Source: an uncultured Nocardioides sp. (GTDB taxonomy: Bacteria; Actinomycetota; Actinomycetes; Propionibacteriales; Nocardioidaceae). From it: DNA of 64,000 nt. Positions 20,816-27,762 of the stretch are shown piece after piece. The stretch covers positions 62,001-126,000 of the forward strand of contig NZ_CANKYS010000006.1 of the NCBI RefSeq assembly GCF_947488025.1, written 5' to 3'. A program made the translations under genes and the position numbers. The notes beneath the pieces are model-generated. The model made no database searches. It saw only the letters and a list, made by a program, of their open reading frames with translations, and was not told where the DNA came from. Numbering within the stretch: position 1 is the first letter of the stretch; each line of letters opens with the position of its first letter.

Positions 20816-22506
20816 GGGTGCTCCTCGGTGAGGACGGAGGAGAGGTAGGGGGTGCGCTCGTGCAGGTCCTCTGCGGCCCGGTCACCCAGCGCGTAGAGCG
20901 GCCCGGCGACGACGGACAGGAGCACGCTGGCCGCGACGAGGGCGCCGGCGGGCAGCAGCATGCCGAGGGGGGAGTGGCGGGTGTCCTCCCCGGCCTCGAT
21001 CAGGGTGTGGAAGTCGCGATCGGGCTCGTCGTCGTCGCCCAGCCGGCGGGCCTCCTCGATGTCGTTGCGCGACACGGTGCCCGCGGCGGTGTGGACGTGC
21101 CCGCGGTGCTGCTGGACCGCGCCGGTGTCGTGGCCCGGCACCGGGTCGGCCGCGGCCCCGCCGATCGCCTCGAGCGCCTCGTGGGCCTCGCGCGGGGTGC
21201 GCCAGAACGCGACCGCCCACGTCTTGGCGACGGCGTACAGGGTGAGCAGGCTCGTGGCGGCGCCGGCGCCGACGAGGGTCCAGGCAAGCGGGCTGCCGTC
21301 GAGCTGCGCCGCCTGGAACAGCCCGACCTTGCCGATGAAGCCGGAGAACGGCGGGATGCCGGCGAGGTTCATCGCCGGCACGAAGAACAGCACGGCCAGC
21401 ACCGGGGCGATCCGGGCGAGCCCGCCGATGCGCATGAGCGCCGTGCTGCCGGCGCGTCGCTCGACGAGGCCGAGGACCAGGAAGAGCGCGGTCTGGATGG
21501 TGATGTGGTGGACGACGTAGAACGTCGTGCCCGCGGTGCCCGTGCGGCTGTCGAGCGCGATGCCGAGGATGAGGTAGCCGATGTGGCTGACCAGGGTGAA
21601 GGACAGCATGCGCTTGATGTCGGACTGGGCGATGGCGCCGAGGATGCCGATGATCATCGTGAGCAGGGCGGCCCACAGCAGCAGGTCGGTGAGCGGGCTG
21701 TCGGGGAACAGCAGGGTCTGCATCCGCAGGATGGCGTAGACGCCGACCTTGGTGAGCAGGCCGGCGAAGACCGCCGTCACGGGCGCGGGTGCGGTGGGGT
21801 AGCTGTCCGGGAGCCAGAGCGACAGCGGGAAGACGGCCGCCTTGATGGCGAACGTCGTCAGCAGGAGGAGCTGGATCATGAGCGACACGTGGTCGGGCAG
21901 CTCCGCGAGCCGCTGCGCCAGGTGGGCGAGGGTGAGCGTCCCGGTGGCGGCGTACGTCACCGCCAGGCTGATGAGGAAGAGGGTCGAGGACAGCAGGTTG
22001 ACCAGCACGTAGATGGTGCCGGCACGCACCCGGGCGGCCGTCCCCCCGAGTGTCAGCAGGACGTAGCTGGCGAACAGCAGCATCTCGAAGCTGACGAACA
22101 GGTTGAACAGGTCGCCGGCGAGGAACGCGTTGGCGACGCCGGCCACCAGCACGAGGAAGGTCGGGTGGTAGACCGAGATCGGGGCACCCTCCTCGTCCTC
22201 GGTCATGCCCTGTCCGACGGAGTAGGCGAGGACCGCCAGGGTCACGATGGCGCTGACGAGCAGCATGAGAGCCGCGAGCCGGTCGGCGACCAGGACGATG
22301 CCGAGGGTCTCCGGCCACGACCCGATCCACACGGTCTGCGGGCCGTGGCGGTCCGCCTGCACCAGGAGCACCGCGGCCACGGCGACGACGGAGCCGAGCA
22401 CGGCGAGGCTGAGCCACCGCTGGATGCGCGGGTGGTGCAGCAGCGCCAGCGACGCGCCTGCGCCGAGGATCGGCAGGAGCACGGGGAGGGGCACGAGGGA
22501 GTTCAC
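20812..22506 (-). CDS. mnhD: Mrp Na+/H+ antiporter subunit D
   Basis: A 564-residue proton-channel subunit homologous to complex I NuoM/N, with about 14 membrane helices. The Proton_antipo_M domain has KAAVFPLSLWLPDSYPTAP and AIAQSDIKRMLSFTLVSHIGY. An unusual hydrophilic insert of about 60 residues near the C-terminus (HDTGAVQQHRGHVHTAAGTV and following, with many His and Asp) lies between the last membrane helices, roughly residues 440-510. The GTG start overlaps the mnhC stop by 4 bp. Confidence 0.94.
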   Translation of the reverse strand: MNSLVPLPVLLPILGAGASLALLHHPRIQRWLSLAVLGSVVAVAAVLLVQADRHGPQTVWIGSWPETLGIVLVADRLAALMLLVSAIVTLAVLAYSVGQGMTEDEEGAPISVYHPTFLVLVAGVANAFLAGDLFNLFVSFEMLLFASYVLLTLGGTAARVRAGTIYVLVNLLSSTLFLISLAVTYAATGTLTLAHLAQRLAELPDHVSLMIQLLLLTTFAIKAAVFPLSLWLPDSYPTAPAPVTAVFAGLLTKVGVYAILRMQTLLFPDSPLTDLLLWAALLTMIIGILGAIAQSDIKRMLSFTLVSHIGYLILGIALDSRTGTAGTTFYVVHHITIQTALFLVLGLVERRAGSTALMRIGGLARIAPVLAVLFFVPAMNLAGIPPFSGFIGKVGLFQAAQLDGSPLAWTLVGAGAATSLLTLYAVAKTWAVAFWRTPREAHEALEAIGGAAADPVPGHDTGAVQQHRGHVHTAAGTVSRNDIEEARRLGDDDEPDRDFHTLIEAGEDTRHSPLGMLLPAGALVAASVLLSVVAGPLYALGDRAAEDLHERTPYLSSVLTEEHP

Positions 22507-23000
22507 GTCGTCCTCCCCTCGATCCCGGCGGCGTCGGCGGCGAGCGGGTCGTCGTCGGGGCCCTGGCCGGGGTCGCCGCTGGAGTCGTCGCCGGGGTAGT
22601 CCGACGTCGTCGCGTCGTAGGCCTCGGAGGTCACGTCGCGGAGGGCGAGCCGGCGGATGGTGTCGTCCTCGATGTCGTCCTGCACGTCGTCGTGACCGTT
22701 GAGCTGCCAGCTGCGGTAGGCCATGGCCAGCACGAACGCCGTGGTGGCGAGCGTGATGACGATGGCGGTCAGCACCATCGCCTGGGGGAGGGGGTCGGTG
22801 AGGCCGGTCGTGTCGCCGCCCTTCGACACGATCGGGGCGCGTCCGGCGGGCCCGCCAGCGACCATGAAGGACAGGCTGACGCCGTTGCCGATCATCACGA
22901 TCCCGACCAGCACGCGCGACAGGCTGCGCTCGAGCACCAGGTAGACGCCGCAGCCGAGGAGGGACGCGGCGACGAGGACGAGGGTGAGGTTGACGCTCAT
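22503..23000 (-). CDS. mnhC: Mrp Na+/H+ antiporter subunit C
   Basis: A 165-residue NuoK-like subunit with three membrane helices in its first 115 residues: MSVNLTLVLVAASLLGCGVY, LVGIVMIGNGVSLSFM and DPLPQAMVLTAIVITLATTA. It continues with an acidic tail of about 50 residues (DDVQDDIEDD, DYPGDDSSGDPGQ) longer than in Bacillus. ATG 23000 overlaps the mnhA stop by 4 bp. Confidence 0.93.
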   Translation of the reverse strand: MSVNLTLVLVAASLLGCGVYLVLERSLSRVLVGIVMIGNGVSLSFMVAGGPAGRAPIVSKGGDTTGLTDPLPQAMVLTAIVITLATTAFVLAMAYRSWQLNGHDDVQDDIEDDTIRRLALRDVTSEAYDATTSDYPGDDSSGDPGQGPDDDPLAADAAGIEGRTT

Positions 23001-25879
23001 GCTGCCTCCACCTCGGTGACGGCCTCGCGCCTGGCGCGCTGGATGTCGCGGTCGATGTGCGAGCCGAGGGCGCGCAGCAGGTCGAGCACGAGACCGACGA
23101 CGACGAGGTAGACGCCGATGTCGAAGAGCACCGACGAGACCAGGTGCAGGTCGCCGAGCAGCGGCAGGTGCACGTCGATGACCGCCGACTGCAGCACCAC
23201 GCCTCCGAAGGCCATCGGCAGGAGGGCCGCCAGCGCCGCGACGGCGAGGCCGGCCCCGATGAGGCGTCCGGCGTCGACGGGTGCGGCCTCGTCGAGCTCG
23301 TAGCGACCGCCGGCGAGGTAGCGCACGACGAGGGCCAGGCCGGTGGTCATGCCGGCGGCGAAGCCGCCGCCGGGCTCGTTGTGGCCCACGAGGAGCAGGT
23401 AGATCGAGATGACGACCAGCGTGTGGAAGAGCAGTCTGACGATGACCTCGAAGATGATCGAGCGCTTGTCGGGCGGCAGCGTGCGTGAGCCGGGGAGCCA
23501 GGCGCGTCGACCGGGCGCGGTGGCGACCTTCTTCACGCCGGCCGGGTAGGGGATGTCGTGGACGCGGCGGATGTCGGCGCCGCGGGCGTTGACGTACACC
23601 AGGCTGGCCACGCCCGTGGCCGCGGCGACCAGCACGGCGAGCTCGCCGAGCGTGTCCCAGGCGCGGGTGTCGACGAGGATGACGTTGACGATGTTGCCGC
23701 CGCCGCCGAACTCCAGAGCCTGCTCCGGCAGTGCCAGCGAGACCGGGTCGGCGGTGCGTGCGGCACCGGCCACGAGCAGGAAGCCGGCGGTGACGACCGC
23801 GACAGCGACGCCGAGCGCGACGCGCAGGTAGCGCTGGCGGCTCAGCGGCCGGTCGGTGAAGTACTCCGGGAGCCGACGCAGGGCCAGGACGAAGACCACG
23901 ACGGTGAGCGTCTCCACCAGCGCCTGGGTCAGCGCGAGGTCGGGCGCACCCTGCAGGACGAAGAGGAAGGCCGTGCCGTAGCCGGTGACGCCGACCAGCA
24001 GGACGGCGCGGATGCGGCGCCGCGACCGGGCGGTCAGCACCGCCGACGCGACGATGACGACGCCGACGACGGCCTGGGCCGGGTTGTCCCACGCCGTCAC
24101 CCGGAGGTCGTCGAGGTTCCCGACGAGGGTCGATCCCGGCAGCAGGACGAGGACGACCAGGATGATGGCGAGGTACGCCGCGGCCGAGCCGCGCTGCACG
24201 ACACCGGTCACCTCCACCGCCGTGCGGTCCAGCAGGCGCATGCCGCCGCGATAGGCGCGTTCCAGGCTCCAGTCGTGGCCCAGCGCCGCCTGGGCGCGGG
24301 CGACGGGTTCCCGGGCGACGAACATCACCGCGGCCGCAGCGAGCGTGACGAGCGTGAGGGCCAGGGGGAGTCCCGGGCCGTGCCACAACGTCAGCTCCGG
24401 CTCGTGGGCACCGGCCGGGAACGCCTCGGCCTGGCGGCCGAGCACGGTCGTCAACGGTGCGCCGAGCAGGCCGAGCACGAGGGACAGCGCGGCGAGGACG
24501 ACGGGTGCTGCGACGAACGCGGGCGAGGGGGAGTGGACCGCCACCGGTGCCTCGACCTCGCGGGTGCCGAAGGCCCCCCAGACGAAGCGTGCGGAGTAGG
24601 CGGCGGTGAGGATCGAGCCGACGACCACGCCGGTGACCAGCAGCCACCCGGTCGTCGTACCGATCCCGGTGCCGTCACCCTCGCGGGCGATGTCGACGAG
24701 CGCGACGAGCACGCTCTCCTTGGCCACGTAGCCGAGCAGCGGGGGGAGGCCTGCCATCGACGCGGCGGCGAGCGTCGCGGTCACGGCGAGGACGGGGAGC
24801 CGGCGGGCGAGCCCGGTCAGCTCGCGCAGGTCGCGGGTGCCGGTGCTGTGGTCGATGATGCCGACGACCAGGAAGAGGGTCGCCTTGAACAGGGCGTGGG
24901 CGACGAGCAGGGCGAGGCCGGCGATCATCGCACTGCGGGTGCCGACACCGAGGACGAGCACGAGGAAGCCGAGCTGGCTGACGGTGCCGTAGGCCAGCAG
25001 CAGCTTGAGGTCGTGCTGGCGGAGCGCGCGTACGCCGCCGAGGACCATCGTGGTGAGGCCGAGCACCAGGAGCACCGTGCGCCAGCCCGCGACGCCGGCG
25101 AACGCCGGGGCGAGCAGTGCGACGAGGTAGACACCTGCCTTGACCATCGACGCTGCGTGGAGATAGGCGCTGACGGGCGTCGGCGCCGCCATGGCCGACG
25201 GCAGCCAGAAGTGGAACGGGAGCAGGGCGGACTTGCTGACGGCACCCACCAGCAGGAGGTGGACCCCGACCGTCACGGCGGTTCCACCGGGCGGGTCGGC
25301 CAGGATCTCGGTGATCCGGAACGTCCCGGCGGCGCGGCCGACGACGATGGCGCCGACGAGGAGGACCAGGCCGCCGAAGGTGGTCACGACCAGCGCCTGG
25401 ATGGCGGCGCGCCGGCTGGCCCGCCGCTCGGAGTCGTGGCCGATCAGCAGGAAGGAGAAGACCGTCGTCAGCTCCCAGAAGACGTAGAGCAGCAGCAGGT
25501 CGTCAGCCAGGACCAGGCCGAGCATCGAGGCGATGAAGGCGACGAGCACGCCGCCGAAGCGGGGCACGCCCGGCTCGTCGTCGCCGAAGTACGACGCGCA
25601 GTAGCCCAGGACGAGCGTGCCGATGCCCAGCACGATGAGCGCCATCACCCACTGGAGGGTTCCCATGGCGAGGGCCAGGTCGAGACCGAGGCTGCCGACC
25701 CACGGGCGGACCTCGACCAAGGTCTCGCCGTCGCGGACGACGACGCCCTGGGCGGCGACCCACACCGTGCCGGCGAGCGGCACCAGCGCGATCGCCAGGA
25801 ACGCACGCCGGCCGGCGCGCAGCAGCAGCCACGGGGACATCACCGCCGCCGCGAACAGCGCTGCGATCAGCATCAGCAC
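22997..25879 (-). CDS. mnhA: Mrp Na+/H+ antiporter subunit A with fused subunit B domain
   Basis: About 960 residues, first gene of the operon. N-terminal NuoL-like channel domain contains GDDEPGVPRFGGVLVAFIASM, KSALLPFHFWLPSAMAAPTP and LYVFWELTTVFSFLLIGH; the C-terminal part from about residue 795 is an MnhB domain (IIFEVIVRLLFHTLVVISIY, GHNEPGGGFAAGM). No separate mnhB is present, so this is an A-B fusion. The GTG at 25879 is preferred because GAGGA precedes it by 9 nt; the ATG at 25873 is an alternative. A stable hairpin lies 50 bp upstream (25931-25969). Confidence 0.92.
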   Translation of the reverse strand: MLMLIAALFAAAVMSPWLLLRAGRRAFLAIALVPLAGTVWVAAQGVVVRDGETLVEVRPWVGSLGLDLALAMGTLQWVMALIVLGIGTLVLGYCASYFGDDEPGVPRFGGVLVAFIASMLGLVLADDLLLLYVFWELTTVFSFLLIGHDSERRASRRAAIQALVVTTFGGLVLLVGAIVVGRAAGTFRITEILADPPGGTAVTVGVHLLLVGAVSKSALLPFHFWLPSAMAAPTPVSAYLHAASMVKAGVYLVALLAPAFAGVAGWRTVLLVLGLTTMVLGGVRALRQHDLKLLLAYGTVSQLGFLVLVLGVGTRSAMIAGLALLVAHALFKATLFLVVGIIDHSTGTRDLRELTGLARRLPVLAVTATLAAASMAGLPPLLGYVAKESVLVALVDIAREGDGTGIGTTTGWLLVTGVVVGSILTAAYSARFVWGAFGTREVEAPVAVHSPSPAFVAAPVVLAALSLVLGLLGAPLTTVLGRQAEAFPAGAHEPELTLWHGPGLPLALTLVTLAAAAVMFVAREPVARAQAALGHDWSLERAYRGGMRLLDRTAVEVTGVVQRGSAAAYLAIILVVLVLLPGSTLVGNLDDLRVTAWDNPAQAVVGVVIVASAVLTARSRRRIRAVLLVGVTGYGTAFLFVLQGAPDLALTQALVETLTVVVFVLALRRLPEYFTDRPLSRQRYLRVALGVAVAVVTAGFLLVAGAARTADPVSLALPEQALEFGGGGNIVNVILVDTRAWDTLGELAVLVAAATGVASLVYVNARGADIRRVHDIPYPAGVKKVATAPGRRAWLPGSRTLPPDKRSIIFEVIVRLLFHTLVVISIYLLLVGHNEPGGGFAAGMTTGLALVVRYLAGGRYELDEAAPVDAGRLIGAGLAVAALAALLPMAFGGVVLQSAVIDVHLPLLGDLHLVSSVLFDIGVYLVVVGLVLDLLRALGSHIDRDIQRARREAVTEVEAA

Positions 25880-25930
25880 AGGCGGTGGTCCTCGTCGTCG
25901 ATCTGGCGTTGCGGCAAACCTATCGAGAGC

Positions 25931-25969
25931 CCGCACGGGAAAGATGGGGGACGGACCCCATCTGTGCGG
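25931..25969. terminator. Bulged hairpin between toxin gene and mrp operon
   Basis: Outer arms CCGCAC (25931-25936) and GTGCGG (25964-25969) and inner arms AGATGGGG (25942-25949) and CCCCATCT (25956-25963) form a 14-bp stem with a 5-nt bulge and 6-nt loop. It lies downstream of the leftward toxin gene and 50 bp upstream of mnhA on the same strand. It could terminate toxin transcription or act as a leader structure for the antiporter operon. Confidence 0.55.
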
Positions 25970-26003
25970 ATCACACCGGTGTAGTCCTCGGATCCAGACT
26001 ATC

Positions 26004-26022
26004 TGACATAATGTCGGTTATC
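26004..26022 (+). repeat. 19-bp direct repeat, copy 1
   Basis: TGACATAATGTCGGTTATC matches 16 of 19 bases of the sequence at 26876-26894, in the same orientation. The copies bracket the toxin, antitoxin and small HTH genes. It includes a short palindrome GACATAATGTC (26005-26015). Confidence 0.5.
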
Positions 26023-26049
26023 GGCGGAATCTGGACGGGAGGCGGCGCG

Positions 26050-26412
26050 TCAACGCCATGTCGACAACGCCGACGCGACCTCGCCGAGCTCGGGCGCGCC
26101 GCCCGCCACGCTGACGACGAGCTCGTAGGCGTCGTCGTCCGGTGCGTCGAGTTCCACGTCGTTCAGCGCGTAGAAGACGACGACGGCGAGCCACCCCAGG
26201 CGCTTGTTGCCATCGACGAGCGCGTGGTTTCCCACGAGCGACTCCAGCAGCGCCGCTGCCTTCTCGTCGAGCGTCGGATAGGCATCTCGCTCCCACAGGG
26301 ACGTCGTCGGTCGGTGGGCGGCTGACTCGAGCAGCCCCAGGTCGCGCACCGGGCCGATCCCGAGGTCGTCGACCAACGTGAGCAGGTCTTCGAGTGTCAG
26401 GTAGGTGGTCAT
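26050..26412 (-). CDS. doc: Fic/Doc family toxin (death-on-curing)
   Basis: A 120-residue protein with the Fic-fold active site H63-A-L-V-D67-G-N-K-R71 (HxFxDGNKR with Leu in place of Phe). Doc toxins phosphorylate elongation factor Tu and stop translation. The N-terminal YLTLEDLLTLVDDLGIG and the C-terminal helical cap are typical. ATG 26412 overlaps the antitoxin stop by 4 bp, the usual toxin-after-antitoxin coupling. The K70 in GNKR marks it as Doc-like (kinase) rather than AMPylating Fic. Confidence 0.88.
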   Translation of the reverse strand: MTTYLTLEDLLTLVDDLGIGPVRDLGLLESAAHRPTTSLWERDAYPTLDEKAAALLESLVGNHALVDGNKRLGWLAVVVFYALNDVELDAPDDDAYELVVSVAGGAPELGEVASALSTWR

Positions 26413-26612
26413 TCGCCCAGGCGACGCAGGACGTCTGCGTACCTGCTCCGGGCCTTGATGGACGCCTCCCGGACGGCAGCCTCGTGACCGCGCCGGGACG
26501 CCGCCTCGTGGATGGCTCGGATCGTCGCCTCCTGCCTGCTCACGCCCTCGCTCTCCGCGAGCTGCGCCAGCACGCGCTCGTCGTCCGGGGTCAACCGCAG
26601 CGTCATGGCCAT
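26409..26612 (-). CDS. Ribbon-helix-helix antitoxin
   Basis: A 67-residue antitoxin for the adjacent Doc. The N-terminus MAMTLRLTPDDERVLAQLAE followed by EGVSRQEATIRAIHEAA is a ribbon-helix-helix (CopG/Arc-like) DNA-binding fold; the charged C-terminus (IKARSRYADVLRRLGE) should be the toxin-neutralising part. It differs from the classical Phd antitoxin. An operator-like palindrome at 26620-26638, 7 bp before the start codon, suggests autorepression. Confidence 0.85.
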   Translation of the reverse strand: MAMTLRLTPDDERVLAQLAESEGVSRQEATIRAIHEAASRRGHEAAVREASIKARSRYADVLRRLGE

Positions 26613-26619
26613 GCCTGAA

Positions 26620-26638
26620 TGATACCGCTCTGGTATCA
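26620..26638. promoter_or_regulatory. Operator palindrome of the toxin-antitoxin pair
   Basis: TGATACC (26620-26626) and GGTATCA (26632-26638) form a perfect 7-bp dyad with 5-bp spacer, just before the antitoxin ATG (minus strand). The minus-strand sequence GGTATCAT could double as the -10 region, implying a very short leader. Likely bound by the ribbon-helix-helix antitoxin. Confidence 0.7.
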
Positions 26639-26651
26639 GCCGGGCACGTGC

Positions 26652-26861
26652 TCAGGCGAACTTCCCGTACTTCTTGTGCATCGCCTGCCTCGAGACGCCG
26701 AGCATCGTGCCGATCTCGGCCCAGGAGAAACCGTGGATGCGAGCGCGGCGCACCGCGACGGCCTCGGCAGCCGCGAGGTCGTGCTTGGCGCGGGCGATGC
26801 GCATGAGCTCCTCGAGCGGGCTCTCCTCGCTCGGTTCCTCGGCGTCGACAGCAGTCCTCAT
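26652..26861 (-). CDS. Small helix-turn-helix protein
   Basis: A 69-residue protein with an acidic N-terminus, a helix rich in Ala and Arg, and a C-terminal HTH reading HGFSWAEIGTMLGVSRQAMH followed by KKYGKF, resembling region 4 of sigma factors and short actinobacterial regulators. It is probably a DNA-binding regulator. Two TCAAC-N4-GTTGA palindromes lie immediately upstream (26865-26906), one only 3 bp before the start codon, pointing to autoregulation. Its link to the downstream toxin-antitoxin pair is only positional. Confidence 0.75.
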   Translation of the reverse strand: MRTAVDAEEPSEESPLEELMRIARAKHDLAAAEAVAVRRARIHGFSWAEIGTMLGVSRQAMHKKYGKFA

Positions 26862-26864
26862 GCG

Positions 26865-26906
26865 TCAACCTTCGTTGACATAACGTCCGTTGTCAACCCT
26901 CGTTGA
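26865..26906. promoter_or_regulatory. Paired TCAAC-N4-GTTGA operators
   Basis: Two palindromes, TCAACCTTCGTTGA (26865-26878) and TCAACCCTCGTTGA (26893-26906), are spaced 28 bp start to start, with a further GTTGTCAAC in between. They lie directly before the small HTH gene and run into the 3' end of the phosphoesterase gene. The minus strand gives TTGACA as a possible -35 box within the upstream site. Confidence 0.65.
26876..26894 (+). repeat. 19-bp direct repeat, copy 2
   Basis: TGACATAACGTCCGTTGTC matches the copy at 26004-26022 at 16 of 19 positions. It overlaps the operator region of the small HTH gene. Confidence 0.5.
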
Positions 26907-27255
26907 CGGCGGACTGCTGCTTGGTCAGGTGCAGCAGCCACTGGGAGCCTCCGGTGTGAATCAGGGCGTAGCGACGTTCGCCCTCGCGGCCGTGCAGCGA
27001 GAACACCAGACGCCTGTCGTCACGGGAGTGCTCCTCCCAGGTGCCGGTGTCGGCGACGGACTTGTGCTCGTCCTCGAAGTCGACGTGGTCGAGGTCGTGG
27101 TCGTCCACCGCGATCGCGAGCCGGTCGTGGCGGGTGTCGGCCGGCAGCCCCTTGGGCACCGCCCAGCTGCGCAGCACGCCGTCCTCCTCGAGCCGCAGGT
27201 CGAAGTGCGGGCTGGGCCGACGGTGGTCGTGCAGGACGAACCTCGGCGCGCTCAC
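26893..27255 (-). CDS. Stand-alone LigD-type 3'-phosphoesterase
   Basis: A 120-residue protein equal to the 3'-phosphoesterase (PE) domain of the bacterial NHEJ ligase LigD, which trims 3' phosphates and ribonucleotides at DNA ends. The metal-binding pattern H11, H17, D19, R21, E23 is seen in HDHRRPSPHFDLRLEEDG, followed by LRSWAVPKGLP and GTWEEHS. Ligase and polymerase domains are missing, so it acts alone or with partners elsewhere. GTG 27255 overlaps the upstream thioesterase stop by 4 bp, making the two a translational pair. Confidence 0.88.
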   Translation of the reverse strand: MSAPRFVLHDHRRPSPHFDLRLEEDGVLRSWAVPKGLPADTRHDRLAIAVDDHDLDHVDFEDEHKSVADTGTWEEHSRDDRRLVFSLHGREGERRYALIHTGGSQWLLHLTKQQSAVNEG

Positions 27256-27716
27256 CCGAGACGTCTGACCTGGTAGGTCCCGGTGGTCGACGCCACGACC
27301 TCGCCGGCAGCGTCGGTGAGCGTCGCTTCGAGCACGAACTCCCCCTTGCCGGTCGCCAGCGCGTCGGCCCGCACCCGTGCCACCTCGTCGTCCGGCAACG
27401 ACGCCGAGGCGCGTACGACGCCGAGCGCGGGTCGTCGGAACCGGATGGTCGACTCCTTCACGAGCGGCACGAACCCGGCGAGCTCGCCGCCCTCGTCGAG
27501 ATCGAAGGTGGCCAGGCTCAGCAGGCCGCCGAGCATCTCGGCCACGCTGAAGAGGGACCCGGCGTAGGTGACGCCGAAGTGGTTCACGTTGGGCTCCGGC
27601 GGCAGCTCGGCGGCGGCGAAGCCGGGACGGACCTCGACGACACGGATCCCCATGGCCTCCAGGATCGGGACCGATCCGACGGCCTGGACTGCCTCCACTC
27701 TCAACGTATAGGCCAT
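27252..27716 (-). CDS. Hot-dog fold thioesterase (PaaI/YiiD_C-like)
   Basis: A 154-residue hot-dog protein. The region NHFGVTYAGSLFSVAEMLGG holds the active-site Asn/His and the helix typical of acyl-CoA thioesterases of the PaaI/DUF4442/YiiD_C groups; the beta strands KGEFVLEATLTD and STTGTYQVR follow. ATG 27716 is 46 bp from the divergent helR start, and the palindrome at 27720-27739 lies in that gap. Substrate unknown. Confidence 0.8.
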   Translation of the reverse strand: MAYTLRVEAVQAVGSVPILEAMGIRVVEVRPGFAAAELPPEPNVNHFGVTYAGSLFSVAEMLGGLLSLATFDLDEGGELAGFVPLVKESTIRFRRPALGVVRASASLPDDEVARVRADALATGKGEFVLEATLTDAAGEVVASTTGTYQVRRLG

Positions 27717-27719
27717 CCG

Positions 27720-27739
27720 GGGGCTTGCCGCAAGACCCC
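27720..27739. promoter_or_regulatory. Rifamycin-associated element-like palindrome
   Basis: GGGGCTTGCCGCAAGACCCC is a near-perfect inverted repeat. From memory it matches the rifamycin-associated element (RAE), an inverted repeat found before rifamycin-resistance genes including helR. It lies 23 bp before the HelR start and just 3 bp before the divergent thioesterase start. A second inverted repeat, CGTGCAG-N8-CTGCACG (27739-27760), follows directly. Confidence 0.75.
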
Positions 27740-27762
27740 GTGCAGCGCTCACACTGCACGGC

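Noticed and set aside
20818..22599. Long plus-strand open frame opposite mnhD
   Set aside because: Product is a low-complexity Glu/Gly/Arg/His string with no family; it is a shadow of the antiporter gene.
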